Shown here: positions 1-9,368 of the stretch, in pieces
Numbering within the stretch: the first letter of the stretch is position 1
How the letters are laid out: every line of letters begins with the position of its first letter
Source: Pseudonocardia sp. C8
GTDB lineage: Bacteria; Actinomycetota; Actinomycetes; Mycobacteriales; Pseudonocardiaceae
NCBI RefSeq assembly: GCF_014267175.1
Contig: NZ_JACMTR010000002.1
Span: 5,667,501-5,731,500, forward strand
DNA length: 64,000 nt
Reading direction: 5' to 3'
Program-made: the position numbers and the translations under genes
The notes under the pieces: model-generated
What the model was told of the DNA's origin: nothing
Databases searched by the model: none
Seen by the model: the letters and a program-made list of their open reading frames with translations, nothing else

Positions 1-412
1 GCGGCAGGACGGCCACGCCGACCGCTGACCGGGCGTGCGCACCGGCGTCACCGAAGATCTCGCCGAGCAGGTCGGACGCGCCGTTGACGACACCGGGCTG
101 GCCGGTGAACGACGGGTCGGAGGCCACGAAGCCGACGACCTTCACGACGCCGGTCACGCTGTCCAGCCCGACCAGGCCGTCGACCGCGGCCAGTGCGTTC
201 AACGTGCAGATGCGGGCCAGGTCGTAGGCCTGCTCGGGGGTCACCGCGGCACCGACCTTGCCGGTCGCCGCGACCTTGCCGTCGACGAACGGGACCTGGC
301 CCGCGGTGAAGACCAGGTCCCCGCTGCGGCGCGCCGGGATGTAGGCCCCGGCGGGGGTCGCGACCGGGGGCAGGGTCAGCCCGAGCTCCTTCAGGCGGGC
401 GAGCGCGCTCAC
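1..412 (-). CDS. RidA family protein (YjgF/YER057c/UK114), 3' end outside window
   Basis: Enamine/imine deaminase-like protein of the RidA family, a small cytosolic trimer that removes reactive 2-aminoacrylate-type intermediates. The visible 137 residues read LKELGLTLPPVATPAGAY, then SGDLVFTAGQVPF and YDLARICTLNALAAVD, the usual N-terminal and central family segments; the C-terminus lies beyond base 1. The GTG start overlaps the TGA of the upstream DUF4177 gene by four bases (GTGA), so the two are translationally coupled. In Mycobacterium tuberculosis the same pair (Rv3678A, Rv3678c) lies beside Rv3679-Rv3682, as here. Function beyond the family is inference. Confidence 0.9.
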   Translation of the reverse strand, partial: MSALARLKELGLTLPPVATPAGAYIPARRSGDLVFTAGQVPFVDGKVAATGKVGAAVTPEQAYDLARICTLNALAAVDGLVGLDSVTGVVKVVGFVASDPSFTGQPGVVNGASDLLGEIFGDAGAHARSAVGVAVLP

Positions 413-579
413 TGCTGCACCGGCCGCTTGAAGAACGCGACGAGCTGCTCGGCGTTAGCGCCTGCCGTCACGGTGACCAGTTCCCAACCGTCCTGGCCGA
501 AGTTGTCCAGGATCGCCTTGGTGTTGTGGATCAGCAGCGGGGCGGTCAGGTATTCCCACTTCACGACCGGGGAGCTCAT
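409..579 (-). CDS. DUF4177 domain small protein
   Basis: A 56-residue protein beginning MSSPVVKWEYLTAPLLIHN and containing QDGWELVTVTAG, the core of the DUF4177 family (small cytosolic proteins of unknown function). It lies directly upstream of RidA with a 4-bp overlap. No Shine-Dalgarno sequence is visible; on the minus strand TAGAGT (586-591 on the plus-strand numbering) ends six bases before the ATG, which fits a leaderless transcript. The neighbouring divergent ATPase operon starts at 748, so 592-734 is a shared promoter region. Confidence 0.85.
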   Translation of the reverse strand: MSSPVVKWEYLTAPLLIHNTKAILDNFGQDGWELVTVTAGANAEQLVAFFKRPVQQ

Positions 580-747
580 GGCCGGACTCTAACCCGGACC
601 ACCGACGGCGCAACGAACTCCCGCGGCGGGTGGCCGTCCCGCTGCGACGGACGTCCCGAGAGAAGCTTGCGGAACGAGCATCGAGGCTGTGTGTGTCCCG
701 CCTCGTCACCGAGCAGACCCGCCGACCCGCTCCGTACGCTTGATCGC

Positions 748-1800
748 GTGACGACGACCGTCCACCCCGACACAGCGGCCCGACCCGCACCCTGGCCGGA
801 CGCACTGGCCCAGGCCCGGCTGCACGTGGTCTCCGGCAAGGGCGGCACCGGCAAGACGACCGTGGCCGCGGCCCTCGCGCTCGCCCTCGCCACCGGTGGG
901 AAGCGGGTACTGCTCGTCGAGGTCGAGGGCCGGCAGGGCATCGCGCAGGTCTTCGACAGCGCCCCGCTGCCCTACGAGGAACGGAAGATCGCGGTCGCGG
1001 CGGGCGGCGGCGAGGTGCGGGCGCTGGCTGTCGACACCGAGGCCGCGCTGCTCGAGTACTTCGAGATGTTCTACCGGCTCGGGGTCGCGGGCCGGACGCT
1101 GCGCCGGATGGGCGCGATCGAGTTCGCGACCACGCTGGCCCCCGGCCTGCGCGACGTCCTGCTCACCGGCAAGGCGAAGGAGTGCGTCACCCGGACCGCG
1201 GCCGACGGCCGCCCCGTCTACGACGCCGTCGTCCTCGACGCCCCGCCGACCGGCCGGCTGGTGACCTTCCTCGACGTGACCAAGGCGATGGCCGACCTCG
1301 CGAAGGCCGGCCCGATCCACGGCCAGGCCAAGGGCGTCGAGTCGCTCATCCACTCCCCGCGGACCGCGGTCCACCTGGTCACGCTGCTGTCCGACCTGCC
1401 GGTCACCGAGACCCTGGACGCGGCCGCCGAGCTGGACCGGGCGGGCATCCCGGTGGGGACGCTCGTCGTCAACCGGATGCGCGAGCAGTGGCTGCCGGAC
1501 CGGTCGGTGACGGCGGCCGCCGGCGGCCGGGTGGACGCCGGCCGGATCCGCAACGGCCTGCAGAGCGCCGGGATCGAGCTCGGCCGCGACGAGATCGACG
1601 GCCTGGTCGCCGAGACGGTGGAGCACGCCGTCGCCGTCGCAGGCGAGTCCGCGGCGCTGGGCAGGCTGGACAGCGAACCGGACCCGCCGCTGCCCCGGCT
1701 GACCCTCCCCAACCTGCTCGGCGGGGTCGACCTGGGCTCGCTCTACGAGCTGGCGGAGTCGATGACCGCCCAAGGCGTGTACCTGGAGGCCCGTCGGTGA
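748..1800 (+). CDS. Get3/ArsA-like ATPase, first of pair (Rv3679-like)
   Basis: A 350-residue ATPase of the anion-transporting/Get3 class, cytosolic. The deviant Walker A GKGGTGKT is at about residues 30-37, followed by VLLVEVEG and [10 protein letters not shown], the switch segments of ArsA/Get3/MinD proteins. Its partner is the next gene, which it overlaps by 4 bp (GTGA). The mycobacterial pair has been described as bacterial Get3-like A and B. The GTG at 748 was chosen because TACGCT (735-740) lies seven bases upstream and there is no ribosome binding site: a leaderless layout repeated exactly in front of the PonA2 gene. Substrate is not evident from sequence. Confidence 0.9.
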   Translation: MTTTVHPDTAARPAPWPDALAQARLHVVSGKGGTGKTTVAAALALALATGGKRVLLVEVEGRQGIAQVFDSAPLPYEERKIAVAAGGGEVRALAVDTEAALLEYFEMFYRLGVAGRTLRRMGAIEFATTLAPGLRDVLLTGKAKECVTRTAADGRPVYDAVVLDAPPTGRLVTFLDVTKAMADLAKAGPIHGQAKGVESLIHSPRTAVHLVTLLSDLPVTETLDAAAELDRAGIPVGTLVVNRMREQWLPDRSVTAAAGGRVDAGRIRNGLQSAGIELGRDEIDGLVAETVEHAVAVAGESAALGRLDSEPDPPLPRLTLPNLLGGVDLGSLYELAESMTAQGVYLEARR

Positions 1801-2930
1801 GCGAGCTGGAGATCGACGCGCTGGTCGACGACCCGGACACCCGGGTGATCGTCTGCTGTGGTGCGGGCGGGGTGGGCAAGACCACGACGTCCGCGGCGCT
1901 GGCCCTGCGGGCCGCCGAGCGGGGACGTCAGGTGGTCGTGCTGACCATCGACCCGGCCCGCCGGCTGGCCCAGGCGCTGGGCCTCGACGAGCTCTCGAAC
2001 GACCCGGCGCCGGTGGCGGAGGCCGGGGGCGAGCTCGCGGCGATGATGCTGGACATGCGCCGCACCTTCGACGAGATGGTGCAGGGCCACGCGCCGCCGG
2101 AGAAGGCCCGGAGGATCATCGAGAACCCGTTCTACCAGGTCATCTCGTCGTCGTTCTCCGGCACGCAGGAGTACATGGCGATGGAGAAGCTGGGCCAGCT
2201 CGTGGCGGCCGGGACGTGGGACCTCGTCGTCGTCGACACCCCGCCGTCGCGATCGGCGCTGGACTTCCTGGACGCCCCGCAGCGGATGTCCCGGTTCCTG
2301 GACGGCCGCATGATCAAGCTGCTGGCCGCGCCCGCCCGGGCCGGCGGCCGGGGCCTGCGCCGGATCGTGGAGGCGGGCTTCGGGCTGTTCGCCAAGGCCG
2401 TCGGGACGATCATCGGCGGCCAGATGCTGCAGGACGCGTCGGCCTTCGTGCAGGCGTTCGACACGCTGTTCGGCGGGTTCGCCGAGCGGGCCGAGAAGAC
2501 CTACGCGCTGCTCCGCTCGCCCGGCACCGCGTTCCTCGTCGTCGCCGCGCCGGAGCCGGATGCGCTGCGCGAGGCCGCGTACTTCACCGACCGGCTGTCG
2601 GCCGAGGACATGCCGCTGGCCGGGCTGGTGCTCAACCGGACCCACCCGGTGCTGGCGCCGGTGTCCGCGGCCCGGGCCCGGGCGGCCGCCGAGCAGGTCG
2701 GCGGGCCGGGCTCGCAGATCGCCGCGGCGGTGCTCCGCCTGCACGCCGACCGCGTCGACCTGCACGAACGCGAGGAGCACCTGCTGACCCGGTTCTCCGC
2801 GGCGCACCCGTCGGTGCCGGTCGTGCGGGTGCCCGCGCTGGCCGGTGACATCGCCGACCTCGACGGGCTCCGGCAGGTCGGGGACCTGCTGGCCGGGGAG
2901 GTCGAGCCGGGCGCCACGGCCACCGGCTAG
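1797..2930 (+). CDS. Get3/ArsA-like ATPase, second of pair (Rv3680-like)
   Basis: A 377-residue paralogue of the preceding gene, with Walker [10 protein letters not shown] at about residues 22-30, [16 protein letters not shown], and [17 protein letters not shown] as the switch II region. LVLNRTHPV and the C-terminal [12 protein letters not shown] segment are typical of the family. It begins with GTG inside the stop of the first ATPase gene, which strongly suggests co-translation and a heteromeric complex (inference from coupling and from the mycobacterial pair). It ends at 2930, just before a palindromic element at 2935-2978. Confidence 0.9.
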   Translation: MSELEIDALVDDPDTRVIVCCGAGGVGKTTTSAALALRAAERGRQVVVLTIDPARRLAQALGLDELSNDPAPVAEAGGELAAMMLDMRRTFDEMVQGHAPPEKARRIIENPFYQVISSSFSGTQEYMAMEKLGQLVAAGTWDLVVVDTPPSRSALDFLDAPQRMSRFLDGRMIKLLAAPARAGGRGLRRIVEAGFGLFAKAVGTIIGGQMLQDASAFVQAFDTLFGGFAERAEKTYALLRSPGTAFLVVAAPEPDALREAAYFTDRLSAEDMPLAGLVLNRTHPVLAPVSAARARAAAEQVGGPGSQIAAAVLRLHADRVDLHEREEHLLTRFSAAHPSVPVVRVPALAGDIADLDGLRQVGDLLAGEVEPGATATG

Positions 2931-2934
2931 CGCC

Positions 2935-2978
2935 CCGTGAGTGGCGAGGAGGGCCAGGACCCTGCTAACCACTCACGG
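2935..2978. repeat. 44-bp palindromic element, copy 1
   Basis: Ten-base perfect arms CCGTGAGTGG (2935-2944) and CCACTCACGG (2969-2978) enclose a GC-rich loop. In reverse complement it matches the element at 37215-37258 at 37 of 44 positions, including the loop. It probably terminates both convergent genes; the stop codon of the minus-strand methyltransferase (2965-2967) lies inside it. Confidence 0.75.
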
Positions 2979-3657
2979 GCGGCATCGCGAAGAAGATCAT
3001 CGGGTTCGTCGTCGTCCCGCGTGCCCCGGTGATGCCCACCTCGGCCCGCACCGCGTCCAGCGCCCGCAGGTGCTCGCGGGCCGCGGGCCGGGCGGCGGTG
3101 AACCACGGCACCCCCCGCGCCCGCAGCCACCGCAGCACCTCGGCGCCCTCGGTGAACGGCCGCGCCCATCGCAGGTGGAACACGTCGTGCACGCTGGTGG
3201 GGGTGCCCGGCGCGATCCGCGGGAACAGGTTGGCCAGGTACCAGCGGCCGAACCGGCGCCCGTGGTCGGCGTCGACGAACAGGTAGCCGGTGCCGGCCGG
3301 GACGTCGCCGATCGTCTCCCGCAGGTCCCCCCGGTGGAACGTCCAGCGGTCCCCGGCCAGCGCGGGCGGGACCGTGCGGCGCACGTGGTCCACCCGGTCG
3401 AACGAGTGCAGGTGGCCGTGGCCGTTGTCGCGCAGCGCCGACAGGATCCAGGTCGTGGACCAGCCCCAGTACGTGCCGATCTCCACCACGTGCGACGGCC
3501 GGTGGTGGCGGAGCAGCAGGTAGGTGAGCTCGGCCTCGACGTCGTCGAGCTGCGGCGTGACGGTGGGCGACCCGGCCAGGAACGCCCGCTGCTGCGCGAC
3601 CACCTGGGCGAGGTCGCCGGCGTGCCTGCGGTAGAGGCCGGAGAGGAACTCGAGCAC
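2965..3657 (-). CDS. class I SAM-dependent methyltransferase
   Basis: A 230-residue methyltransferase resembling the catechol-O-methyltransferase/CmcI type. The SAM-binding motif I reads VVEIGTYWGWSTTW near residue 60, followed by LHSFDRVD (motif II acidic residue) and YLFVDADHGRRF. A conserved FPRIAPGTPTSVHDVF loop follows. The GTG at 3657 is preceded on the minus strand by TACCTT six bases upstream, consistent with leaderless expression. Substrate unknown. The last codons run into the palindromic element at 2935-2978. It sits between the ATPase pair and whiB4, where mycobacteria have no equivalent, so it is a lineage-specific insertion (inference). Confidence 0.8.
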   Translation of the reverse strand: MLEFLSGLYRRHAGDLAQVVAQQRAFLAGSPTVTPQLDDVEAELTYLLLRHHRPSHVVEIGTYWGWSTTWILSALRDNGHGHLHSFDRVDHVRRTVPPALAGDRWTFHRGDLRETIGDVPAGTGYLFVDADHGRRFGRWYLANLFPRIAPGTPTSVHDVFHLRWARPFTEGAEVLRWLRARGVPWFTAARPAAREHLRALDAVRAEVGITGARGTTTNPMIFFAMPPVSG

Positions 3658-3675
3658 GGGGCGAAGGTAGCCGGG

Positions 3676-4053
3676 TCAGGCCCCGCGCCGCCGTCCGGCG
3701 TAGTGGTCGCTGCGGGCCCGCCCGAGCAGCCCGGCCCAGTCGGTGACCTCGGGGCGCCTGCGCAGGACCGCGCGGCGGTCCCGCTCGGTCATCCCGCCCC
3801 ACACCCCGAACTCGATCCGCTGGTCGAGGGCGTGCGCGAGGCACTCGGTGCGGACCGGGCAGGCGTAGCAGAACGCGCGGGCCCGGCGCTGGTCGGCTCC
3901 GGTGACGAAGAGGGCGTCGGCGTCGTCGGTGCGGCACCGCGCCGCGACACGCCAGTTCCAGATCGGACCTGACGGCCGGCGCCCGGCGGGGCGCAGCCGG
4001 GGCTTGCCGGTGCGCCGGGCGTCGATCGAGGAGACGTTGTGCTGCTCGGACAT
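3676..4053 (-). CDS. whiB4: WhiB-family iron-sulfur transcription factor (WhiB4-like)
   Basis: A 125-residue WhiB protein. Cysteines at about residues 40, 62, 65 and 71 (C-x21-C-x2-C-x5-C) would bind a [4Fe-4S] cluster, and GVWGGMTERDRR (from about 83) is the WhiB turn and basic DNA-binding region. The assignment to WhiB4, a redox sensor linked to oxidative stress in mycobacteria, rests on position: divergent from a PonA2-type gene and next to the Get3-like pair, as in M. tuberculosis Rv3681c. The ATG at 4053 fits the family length and has GGAGGCCACCG upstream. Confidence 0.9.
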   Translation of the reverse strand: MSEQHNVSSIDARRTGKPRLRPAGRRPSGPIWNWRVAARCRTDDADALFVTGADQRRARAFCYACPVRTECLAHALDQRIEFGVWGGMTERDRRAVLRRRPEVTDWAGLLGRARSDHYAGRRRGA

Positions 4054-4189
4054 CGGTGGCCTCCCGGGGTCTGCGGCTGCTGACGATTCTCGGGAGGCAC
4101 CGGGGCCCGGGGCAGCGCGCAAAACTACGCAACCCGGGGGACCCCGGACCTGACGGGTTCCTGACTCCGTGGCCCGTACGCTTGGCCGC

Positions 4190-6601
4190 GTGAGGTTCCC
4201 CCGGCGCCTGCTCCGCCCGATCGGCGTGCTCGCGGGTTTGTGCGTCCTGCTCGGCGTGGTCTCCGCGGGAATGCTGTTCCCGGTGGTCGGAGGCCTCGGG
4301 ATCCTGTCGAACGAGGCCGGTGACAGCGTCACCTCCAGCTCGGTCGACCTGGTCAACAACCCGGCCCCGCGGACGACGACCCTCACCGACTCCGAGGGCC
4401 GCCCGATCGCCTACCTGTTCGACCAGAACCGCACCGAGGTCACCAACGACCAGATCTCGCCCGCGATGAAGGCGGCGATCCTGGCGATCGAGGACCGCCG
4501 GTTCTACGACCACCAGGGCGTGGACTGGCAGGGCACGCTGCGCGCGGTGGTCGCGAACTCGGCGTCCGGCGACGTCGTGCAGGGCGCATCGACGCTCACC
4601 CAGCAGTACGTCAAGAACTACATGCTCTACGTCGACGCCCAGACCGAGGCCGAGCGGCTCAAGGCGACCGAGCAGACCCCGGCGCGGAAGCTGAAGGAGG
4701 CCCGGATCGCCCTGCAGCTGGAGCGCCAGCTGTCCAAGGACGAGATCCTCAACCGCTACCTCAACATCGTCTTCATGGGCAACGGGTCGTACGGCGTCGC
4801 GGCCGCCGCGCGGACGTACTTCAACACGACCCCGGACAAGCTGACCGTGCCGCAGGCGGCGCTGCTGGCCGGCATGGTCCGCTCCACCACCCAGTTCGAC
4901 CCCATCCAGAACCCGCAGACGGCGATGGAGCGGCGCAACCTCGTCATCGAGGTCATGCGGATCCAAGGCATGATCAACGACCAGCAGGCGCGGGAGGCCG
5001 CGGCGTCGCCGCTGGGTGTCGCGAACCCGCTGGTCCGGGTGCCGAACGGCTGCATCGGCGCCGGGGACATGGGCTTCTTCTGCAAGTACGTCGTCCAGTA
5101 CCTCACCGAGGCCGGCTTCTCCGAGGAACAGATCAACCGGGGCGGCTACACCATCCGGACGACGCTCGACCGCCGGGCGATGACCGAGGTCAAGCGGTCC
5201 CTCGACAAGGAGGTGCCGCCGCACACCCGCAACGTCGCGAACGTGATGTCGCTGGTGCAGCCCGGGCAGGAGAAGCACCGGGTGCTGGCGATGGGCTCCA
5301 GCCGGACGTTCGGGCTCAACGGCGACGCCGAGGAGACCAGCTACGGGTTGCCGTACCAGCCGGTCAACCTGGGTGCGGGCTCCACGTACAAGATGTTCAC
5401 CGCGGCGACGGCGCTGGAGAAGGGCCTCGGCATCAACTACTCGATGCAGGTGCCGCCGTCCGGGTACGCCTCGCCGATCTACGTCGACGGCAGCGGCCGG
5501 CCGATCCCGGTCGCCAACGCCGGCGAGGGCCTGCCGGCGCGGATGAGCATGACCGACGCCCTCGCCCAGTCGCCGAACACCGCGTTCATCAAGCTCGAGG
5601 AGTTCACCGGCGTCCCGGACGTCGTCGACATGGCGGTCCGGCTCGGCATGAAATCGCTGGCGACGACGCCGTTCGTCGATCCGGGCTCCGGTGAGCGCAC
5701 CGACCGCTCGATCGCCGAGGTGATCAAGGAGCAGCAGCTGGCGTCGTTCACGCTGGGCGTGACGCCGACGTCGGTCCTGGAGCTGGCGAACGTCGGGGCC
5801 ACCTTGTTCTCGCAGGGCAAGTGGTGCCCGCCGACGCCGATCGACTCGATCACCGACGCGAACGGCCAGAAGGTCCCGATCACCGAGGAGCCGTGCCAGC
5901 AGGCCGTCGACCCGGCACTGGCGAACACCATGGTCCACGGGCTGAGCAAGGACGACATCAACGGCACGGCCGCAGCCGCCGCCCGGGCCGCGGGGTGGAA
6001 CCGGCCGATGGCCGGCAAGACGGGCACCACCCAGCAGCACAAGTCCGCGGCGTTCATGGGCGCGATCCCGGAGATGTCCGGCGCGGTCATCACCTTCGAC
6101 AACTCGAACTCGCCGCGCCCGCTGTGCGACGGCGGCGGCGCCCCGTTCCCGTGCGGTGAGGGCAACATCTTCGGCGGCAAGACACCGGCCCGGACCTGGT
6201 ACGGCGCGGTGTCCCCGCTGGTGGCGGGCACACCGCCGACGCCACTGCCGCCGGCCGACCCGCGGTACCTCGAGGGGGGCGCCGAGTCCCGGATCCCGGA
6301 CGTCGTGGGCCGCTCGGTCGACGACGCCCGCGCCGAACTCGAAGGCGCCGGCTGGCAGGTCACGACCCGGACGGTGGACAACCGGGCCACCGAGGGGACG
6401 GTCGTCGGGCAGGACCCGCGGGGCGCGGCGCTGCCGGGCGAGCAGGTGACGCTGCAGGTCAGCAGCGGTACCGTGCCGGCACCGCCCCCGCCGCCGGGGC
6501 AGCCGACCCCGGGCCGGCCGACGCCGGGTGGCCCGCCGCCTCCGGACGGGGCCGGGCCCCCGCCCGGGGAGAACGGCGGTGATCGGCCCGACGGCGGCTG
6601 A
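4190..6601 (+). CDS. ponA2: class A penicillin-binding protein (PonA2-like), bifunctional
   Basis: Peptidoglycan synthase of about 803 residues. N-terminal membrane anchor (about 8-35); glycosyltransferase 51 domain with EDRRFYDHQG near residue 101; transpeptidase domain with the active-site serine in STYK near 397, SPNTAF, and KTGTT near 609; one PASTA domain (about 700-757, IPDVVGRSVDDARAELEG); and a proline-rich tail. It acts outside the membrane on lipid II and peptide stems. The GTG at 4190 is favoured over GTG 4169 because TACGCT (4177-4182) lies seven bases before it, the same leaderless arrangement as at 735-748. Divergent from whiB4, as in mycobacteria. Confidence 0.93.
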   Translation: MRFPRRLLRPIGVLAGLCVLLGVVSAGMLFPVVGGLGILSNEAGDSVTSSSVDLVNNPAPRTTTLTDSEGRPIAYLFDQNRTEVTNDQISPAMKAAILAIEDRRFYDHQGVDWQGTLRAVVANSASGDVVQGASTLTQQYVKNYMLYVDAQTEAERLKATEQTPARKLKEARIALQLERQLSKDEILNRYLNIVFMGNGSYGVAAAARTYFNTTPDKLTVPQAALLAGMVRSTTQFDPIQNPQTAMERRNLVIEVMRIQGMINDQQAREAAASPLGVANPLVRVPNGCIGAGDMGFFCKYVVQYLTEAGFSEEQINRGGYTIRTTLDRRAMTEVKRSLDKEVPPHTRNVANVMSLVQPGQEKHRVLAMGSSRTFGLNGDAEETSYGLPYQPVNLGAGSTYKMFTAATALEKGLGINYSMQVPPSGYASPIYVDGSGRPIPVANAGEGLPARMSMTDALAQSPNTAFIKLEEFTGVPDVVDMAVRLGMKSLATTPFVDPGSGERTDRSIAEVIKEQQLASFTLGVTPTSVLELANVGATLFSQGKWCPPTPIDSITDANGQKVPITEEPCQQAVDPALANTMVHGLSKDDINGTAAAAARAAGWNRPMAGKTGTTQQHKSAAFMGAIPEMSGAVITFDNSNSPRPLCDGGGAPFPCGEGNIFGGKTPARTWYGAVSPLVAGTPPTPLPPADPRYLEGGAESRIPDVVGRSVDDARAELEGAGWQVTTRTVDNRATEGTVVGQDPRGAALPGEQVTLQVSSGTVPAPPPPPGQPTPGRPTPGGPPPPDGAGPPPGENGGDRPDGG

Positions 6602-6773
6602 CCCGGCCCCGGGGCCGTCTGCGGCACGTGCCGCCGGGGCGAGGCGGCGGGCGGCCCCGCGCCGTCGTCCGGTCGCCGGATGCGCTCCGACCCGGTCACC
6701 CGGGTGGGGATGGTTCCGCGGCAGGCCGTCGCGGGAGGCGGCGGTCGGCGCCGGTCCGCCCTAGCATGCGGCA

Positions 6774-7259
6774 ATGGCCGTGCGGTGGAGGACCAGGCGT
6801 ACCGCGCTGGCCCGCGCCGACGACGGGCGCTGGGGCGTGGCGCGGCTCGTCGCGCAGCGCGAGGCGGCTCGGTGCGCCGCTCGCTCCGCGGTCCCCGGGC
6901 CGGCCACCGGCGAGCCGGACGCCGCGGACCCGCCGGGGCAGCAGCCCGAGGACACCGTTCCGGACCCCCGCACCCCACGGCCCGCGTCACCGGGCAACCC
7001 GGTCCCCCCGAGCCCCCGGCGCGCCCCGGCCGGGCCCGCTCCCGACCTGCCGGTTCCGCGCCGCCCGCAGCGGCCGTCGGACGAGGGCCCCGTCTACCGT
7101 CCGCCCGCGGTGTCCGCACGCCCGCCGGTGGACCTCGAACCCGGCCTGCTCGGGTTCTCCCGGCTCACCCGCAGCCGCACGGGAGCCCGGGCGTTCACCC
7201 TGTTCTTCGTGGCGATCTACCTGGTCATCCTGGTCCAGACGCTGTTGACGATCGTCTGA
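6774..7259 (+). CDS. proline-rich protein with C-terminal membrane anchor
   Basis: A 161-residue protein of unknown function. The first about 45 residues are basic and alanine/arginine rich, the middle (about 45-110) is proline-rich and probably disordered, and the last about 22 residues (FTLFFVAIYLVILVQTLLTIV) form one transmembrane helix, predicting a tail-anchored or single-pass protein. TAGCAT (6762-6767) stands six bases before the ATG, so a leaderless transcript is likely. It separates ponA2 from the transporter-kinase gene. I do not recognise a family. Confidence 0.65.
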   Translation: MAVRWRTRRTALARADDGRWGVARLVAQREAARCAARSAVPGPATGEPDAADPPGQQPEDTVPDPRTPRPASPGNPVPPSPRRAPAGPAPDLPVPRRPQRPSDEGPVYRPPAVSARPPVDLEPGLLGFSRLTRSRTGARAFTLFFVAIYLVILVQTLLTIV

Positions 7260-7403
7260 CCCCGGGCCGGGTGTCGCGGGCGGCGTGTGGTGGTACGCCG
7301 GGCTGTCGGTGGCCCCGACTATCCTCGTCAGCGGACCGGCCGCCGTCGTGTCAGGGGGTGAGCAGCGATCGCGTCATCGCAGCCCACGTCGACCGCGCAT
7401 CGC

Positions 7404-9368
7404 GTGTCGTCGGTCCTGGCGATCCCTGCGTTCCGCCGCCTCTGGTCGGTCACCGCGCTGACCGCGACCGGCGAGTGGATGTCGCTGCTCGCGCTCACCT
7501 CCCTGGCCACGCACCTGACCGCGGAGTCCGGCTACACGGCGCAGAGCTTCGCGCTGGGCGGTGTCGTCGCGACCAAGCTGGTCCCGTCGCTGGTGTTCGG
7601 TCCGCTGGCCGGGGTGCTCGCGGACCGCTTCGACCGGCGCAAGGTGATGGTCACCTGCGACCTGCTGAAGTTCGGGCTGCTGGCGTCGATCCCGTTCGTC
7701 GAGTCGCTGTGGTGGCTGCTGGCGGTCACGCTGCTCATCGAGCTGTGCACGATGTTCTGGATCCCGGCGAAGGACGCGGCGGTCCCCAACCTGCTGCGCC
7801 GCCCGGATCAGATGGAGGCCGCCGCGCAGCTGGGTCTTGTGGTCACCTACGGCGTCGCGGTGATCGGCGGCGCCGGGCTGTTCGCCCTGGTCACGAAGTT
7901 CGCGCCGCTGATCGACGAGGGTCATCCGATCGCCGCGGTGAACGCTGCGCTGTTCCTCAACTCGTTCGTGTTCCTGTTCGCCGCGCTCGTGGTCTTCTTC
8001 CGGATCCCGGAGATCTCCGGACGGTCCGCGGCCGCGGACCGGCGGGAGGCCTCGCCGTCGATCCTGTTCCTGCTCCGGGACGGCTTCCGGTTCGTGGTCG
8101 ACACGCCGCTGGTCCGCGGGCTGGTCGTCGGTATCATCGGCGCGTTCGCGGCCGGGGGTGCTGTGATCGCCACCGCCAAGCTCTACGCGTCCAGCCTCGG
8201 CGGCGGTGACGCCGCGTACTCGGTGCTGTTCGTGTCGGTCTTCGCCGGGCTGGCGCTCGGGATGGCCATCGGCCCGCGCCTGGCGCAGCGGCTGCCGCAC
8301 AACCGGCTGTTCGGCACGGCGATCGTCGCGGCCGGGCTGTCGCTGGTCGTCGTCGCCGTCGCGGTGCACCTGTTCATGGCGATCGCCGCGGTGATGCTCG
8401 TCGGCGCGTTCGCCGGGATCGCGTTCCTCACCGGGCTGACGATCATCGGAACCCAGGTCGACGACCGGATCCGCGGCCGGATCAACGCGTTCGTCCAGTC
8501 CCTGGTGCGGCTGGTGCTGCTCGGGTCGATGTCGCTGGTGCCGGTCGTGGTGGGTGTCGTCGCCACCCGGACGATCACCATCGGTGACGTGCCCTTCGTC
8601 GTCGACGGCACCCGGTTCGTCCTGGCCGGAGGCGGGCTCGTCGCCGCGGTCGTCGGCACGATCGCCTACCGGCAGATGGACGAGCGCGGCCTCGAACCCC
8701 TGGTCAAGGACCTGGTCTCGGCCCTGCGCTCGGGCGAACGGCGGACCGGTGCGGGCGTGCTGGTGGCGGTCGAGGGCGCGACCCCGGAGGAGACGGTCAC
8801 CCAGGCCCGCCGGCTCGCGGCCACGCTGCGCGAGCACGGGTACCGGGTCGCCGAGCCCGGCCCGGGCACGCACGACGCCGCCCGCTGGATCGCCGCGACC
8901 CGCGAGGCCGACCTCGCCGGCCTGCGCGCGAAGGCACTCGCCGCGGCCGCCGTCCGGGCCGATCTCGTGGAGCGGGAGGTGCGCCCCGCCCTGGACGAGG
9001 GCGCGGTGGTCGTCATGGACCGCTTCATGGCCAGCCCGCTCGCCCGGTTCGGTGCCGCTGCCGAGCAGATCGGCGCCGGGCCGGACGACGGCGAGCTCGA
9101 GGACCTCGCCCGCTGGGCCACCGGCGGGCTGCGGCCGGACCTGTCCGTGCTGCTGGACCGGGCGCCCGCGTCCCGCCCGGACCCGGGTGTCGCGGGGGTC
9201 GAGCACGCCCGGGTGCAGCGGCTGCTGGCCCGCACGCTGGCCACGCAGGGCCCGCAGCGTTCGGTCGTGGTCGACGCCGACGGCAGCGAGGACGAGGTCG
9301 CCGGCCGGGTCCTCGAGCGGGTGCTGCCGCTGCTGCCGCCGGCCGGGATGCGGGAGGGCGCGTCGTGA
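7404..9368 (+). CDS. MFS transporter fused to thymidylate-kinase-like domain
   Basis: A 654-residue fusion. Residues about 1-430 form a 12-helix MFS transporter with the motif ADRFDRRKVM after the second helix. From about 448 a P-loop-kinase fold resembling dTMP kinase begins with VLVAVEGATPEETVTQ; the normal FEGxDGxGKST P-loop is lost, with no lysine or glycine-rich turn, while VVMDRFMASPLARFGAA still echoes the DR(Y/F)..S motif. Such MFS-Tmk fusions occur in Streptomyces beside the delta' gene. The gene overlaps the downstream delta' gene by 4 bp (GTGA). No other in-frame start lies downstream of the stop at 7359. The kinase half is probably inactive, so the main dTMP kinase must be elsewhere. 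Confidence 0.8.
   Translation: MSSVLAIPAFRRLWSVTALTATGEWMSLLALTSLATHLTAESGYTAQSFALGGVVATKLVPSLVFGPLAGVLADRFDRRKVMVTCDLLKFGLLASIPFVESLWWLLAVTLLIELCTMFWIPAKDAAVPNLLRRPDQMEAAAQLGLVVTYGVAVIGGAGLFALVTKFAPLIDEGHPIAAVNAALFLNSFVFLFAALVVFFRIPEISGRSAAADRREASPSILFLLRDGFRFVVDTPLVRGLVVGIIGAFAAGGAVIATAKLYASSLGGGDAAYSVLFVSVFAGLALGMAIGPRLAQRLPHNRLFGTAIVAAGLSLVVVAVAVHLFMAIAAVMLVGAFAGIAFLTGLTIIGTQVDDRIRGRINAFVQSLVRLVLLGSMSLVPVVVGVVATRTITIGDVPFVVDGTRFVLAGGGLVAAVVGTIAYRQMDERGLEPLVKDLVSALRSGERRTGAGVLVAVEGATPEETVTQARRLAATLREHGYRVAEPGPGTHDAARWIAATREADLAGLRAKALAAAAVRADLVEREVRPALDEGAVVVMDRFMASPLARFGAAAEQIGAGPDDGELEDLARWATGGLRPDLSVLLDRAPASRPDPGVAGVEHARVQRLLARTLATQGPQRSVVVDADGSEDEVAGRVLERVLPLLPPAGMREGAS

Noticed and set aside
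2927..6040. Very long minus-strand open frame (over 1000 codons) opposite the PonA2 and WhiB4 genes
   Set aside because: High-GC codon bias keeps the antisense frame open; the sequence is Arg/Gly/Pro-rich without domain patterns, and the plus-strand PonA2 motifs are unambiguous.
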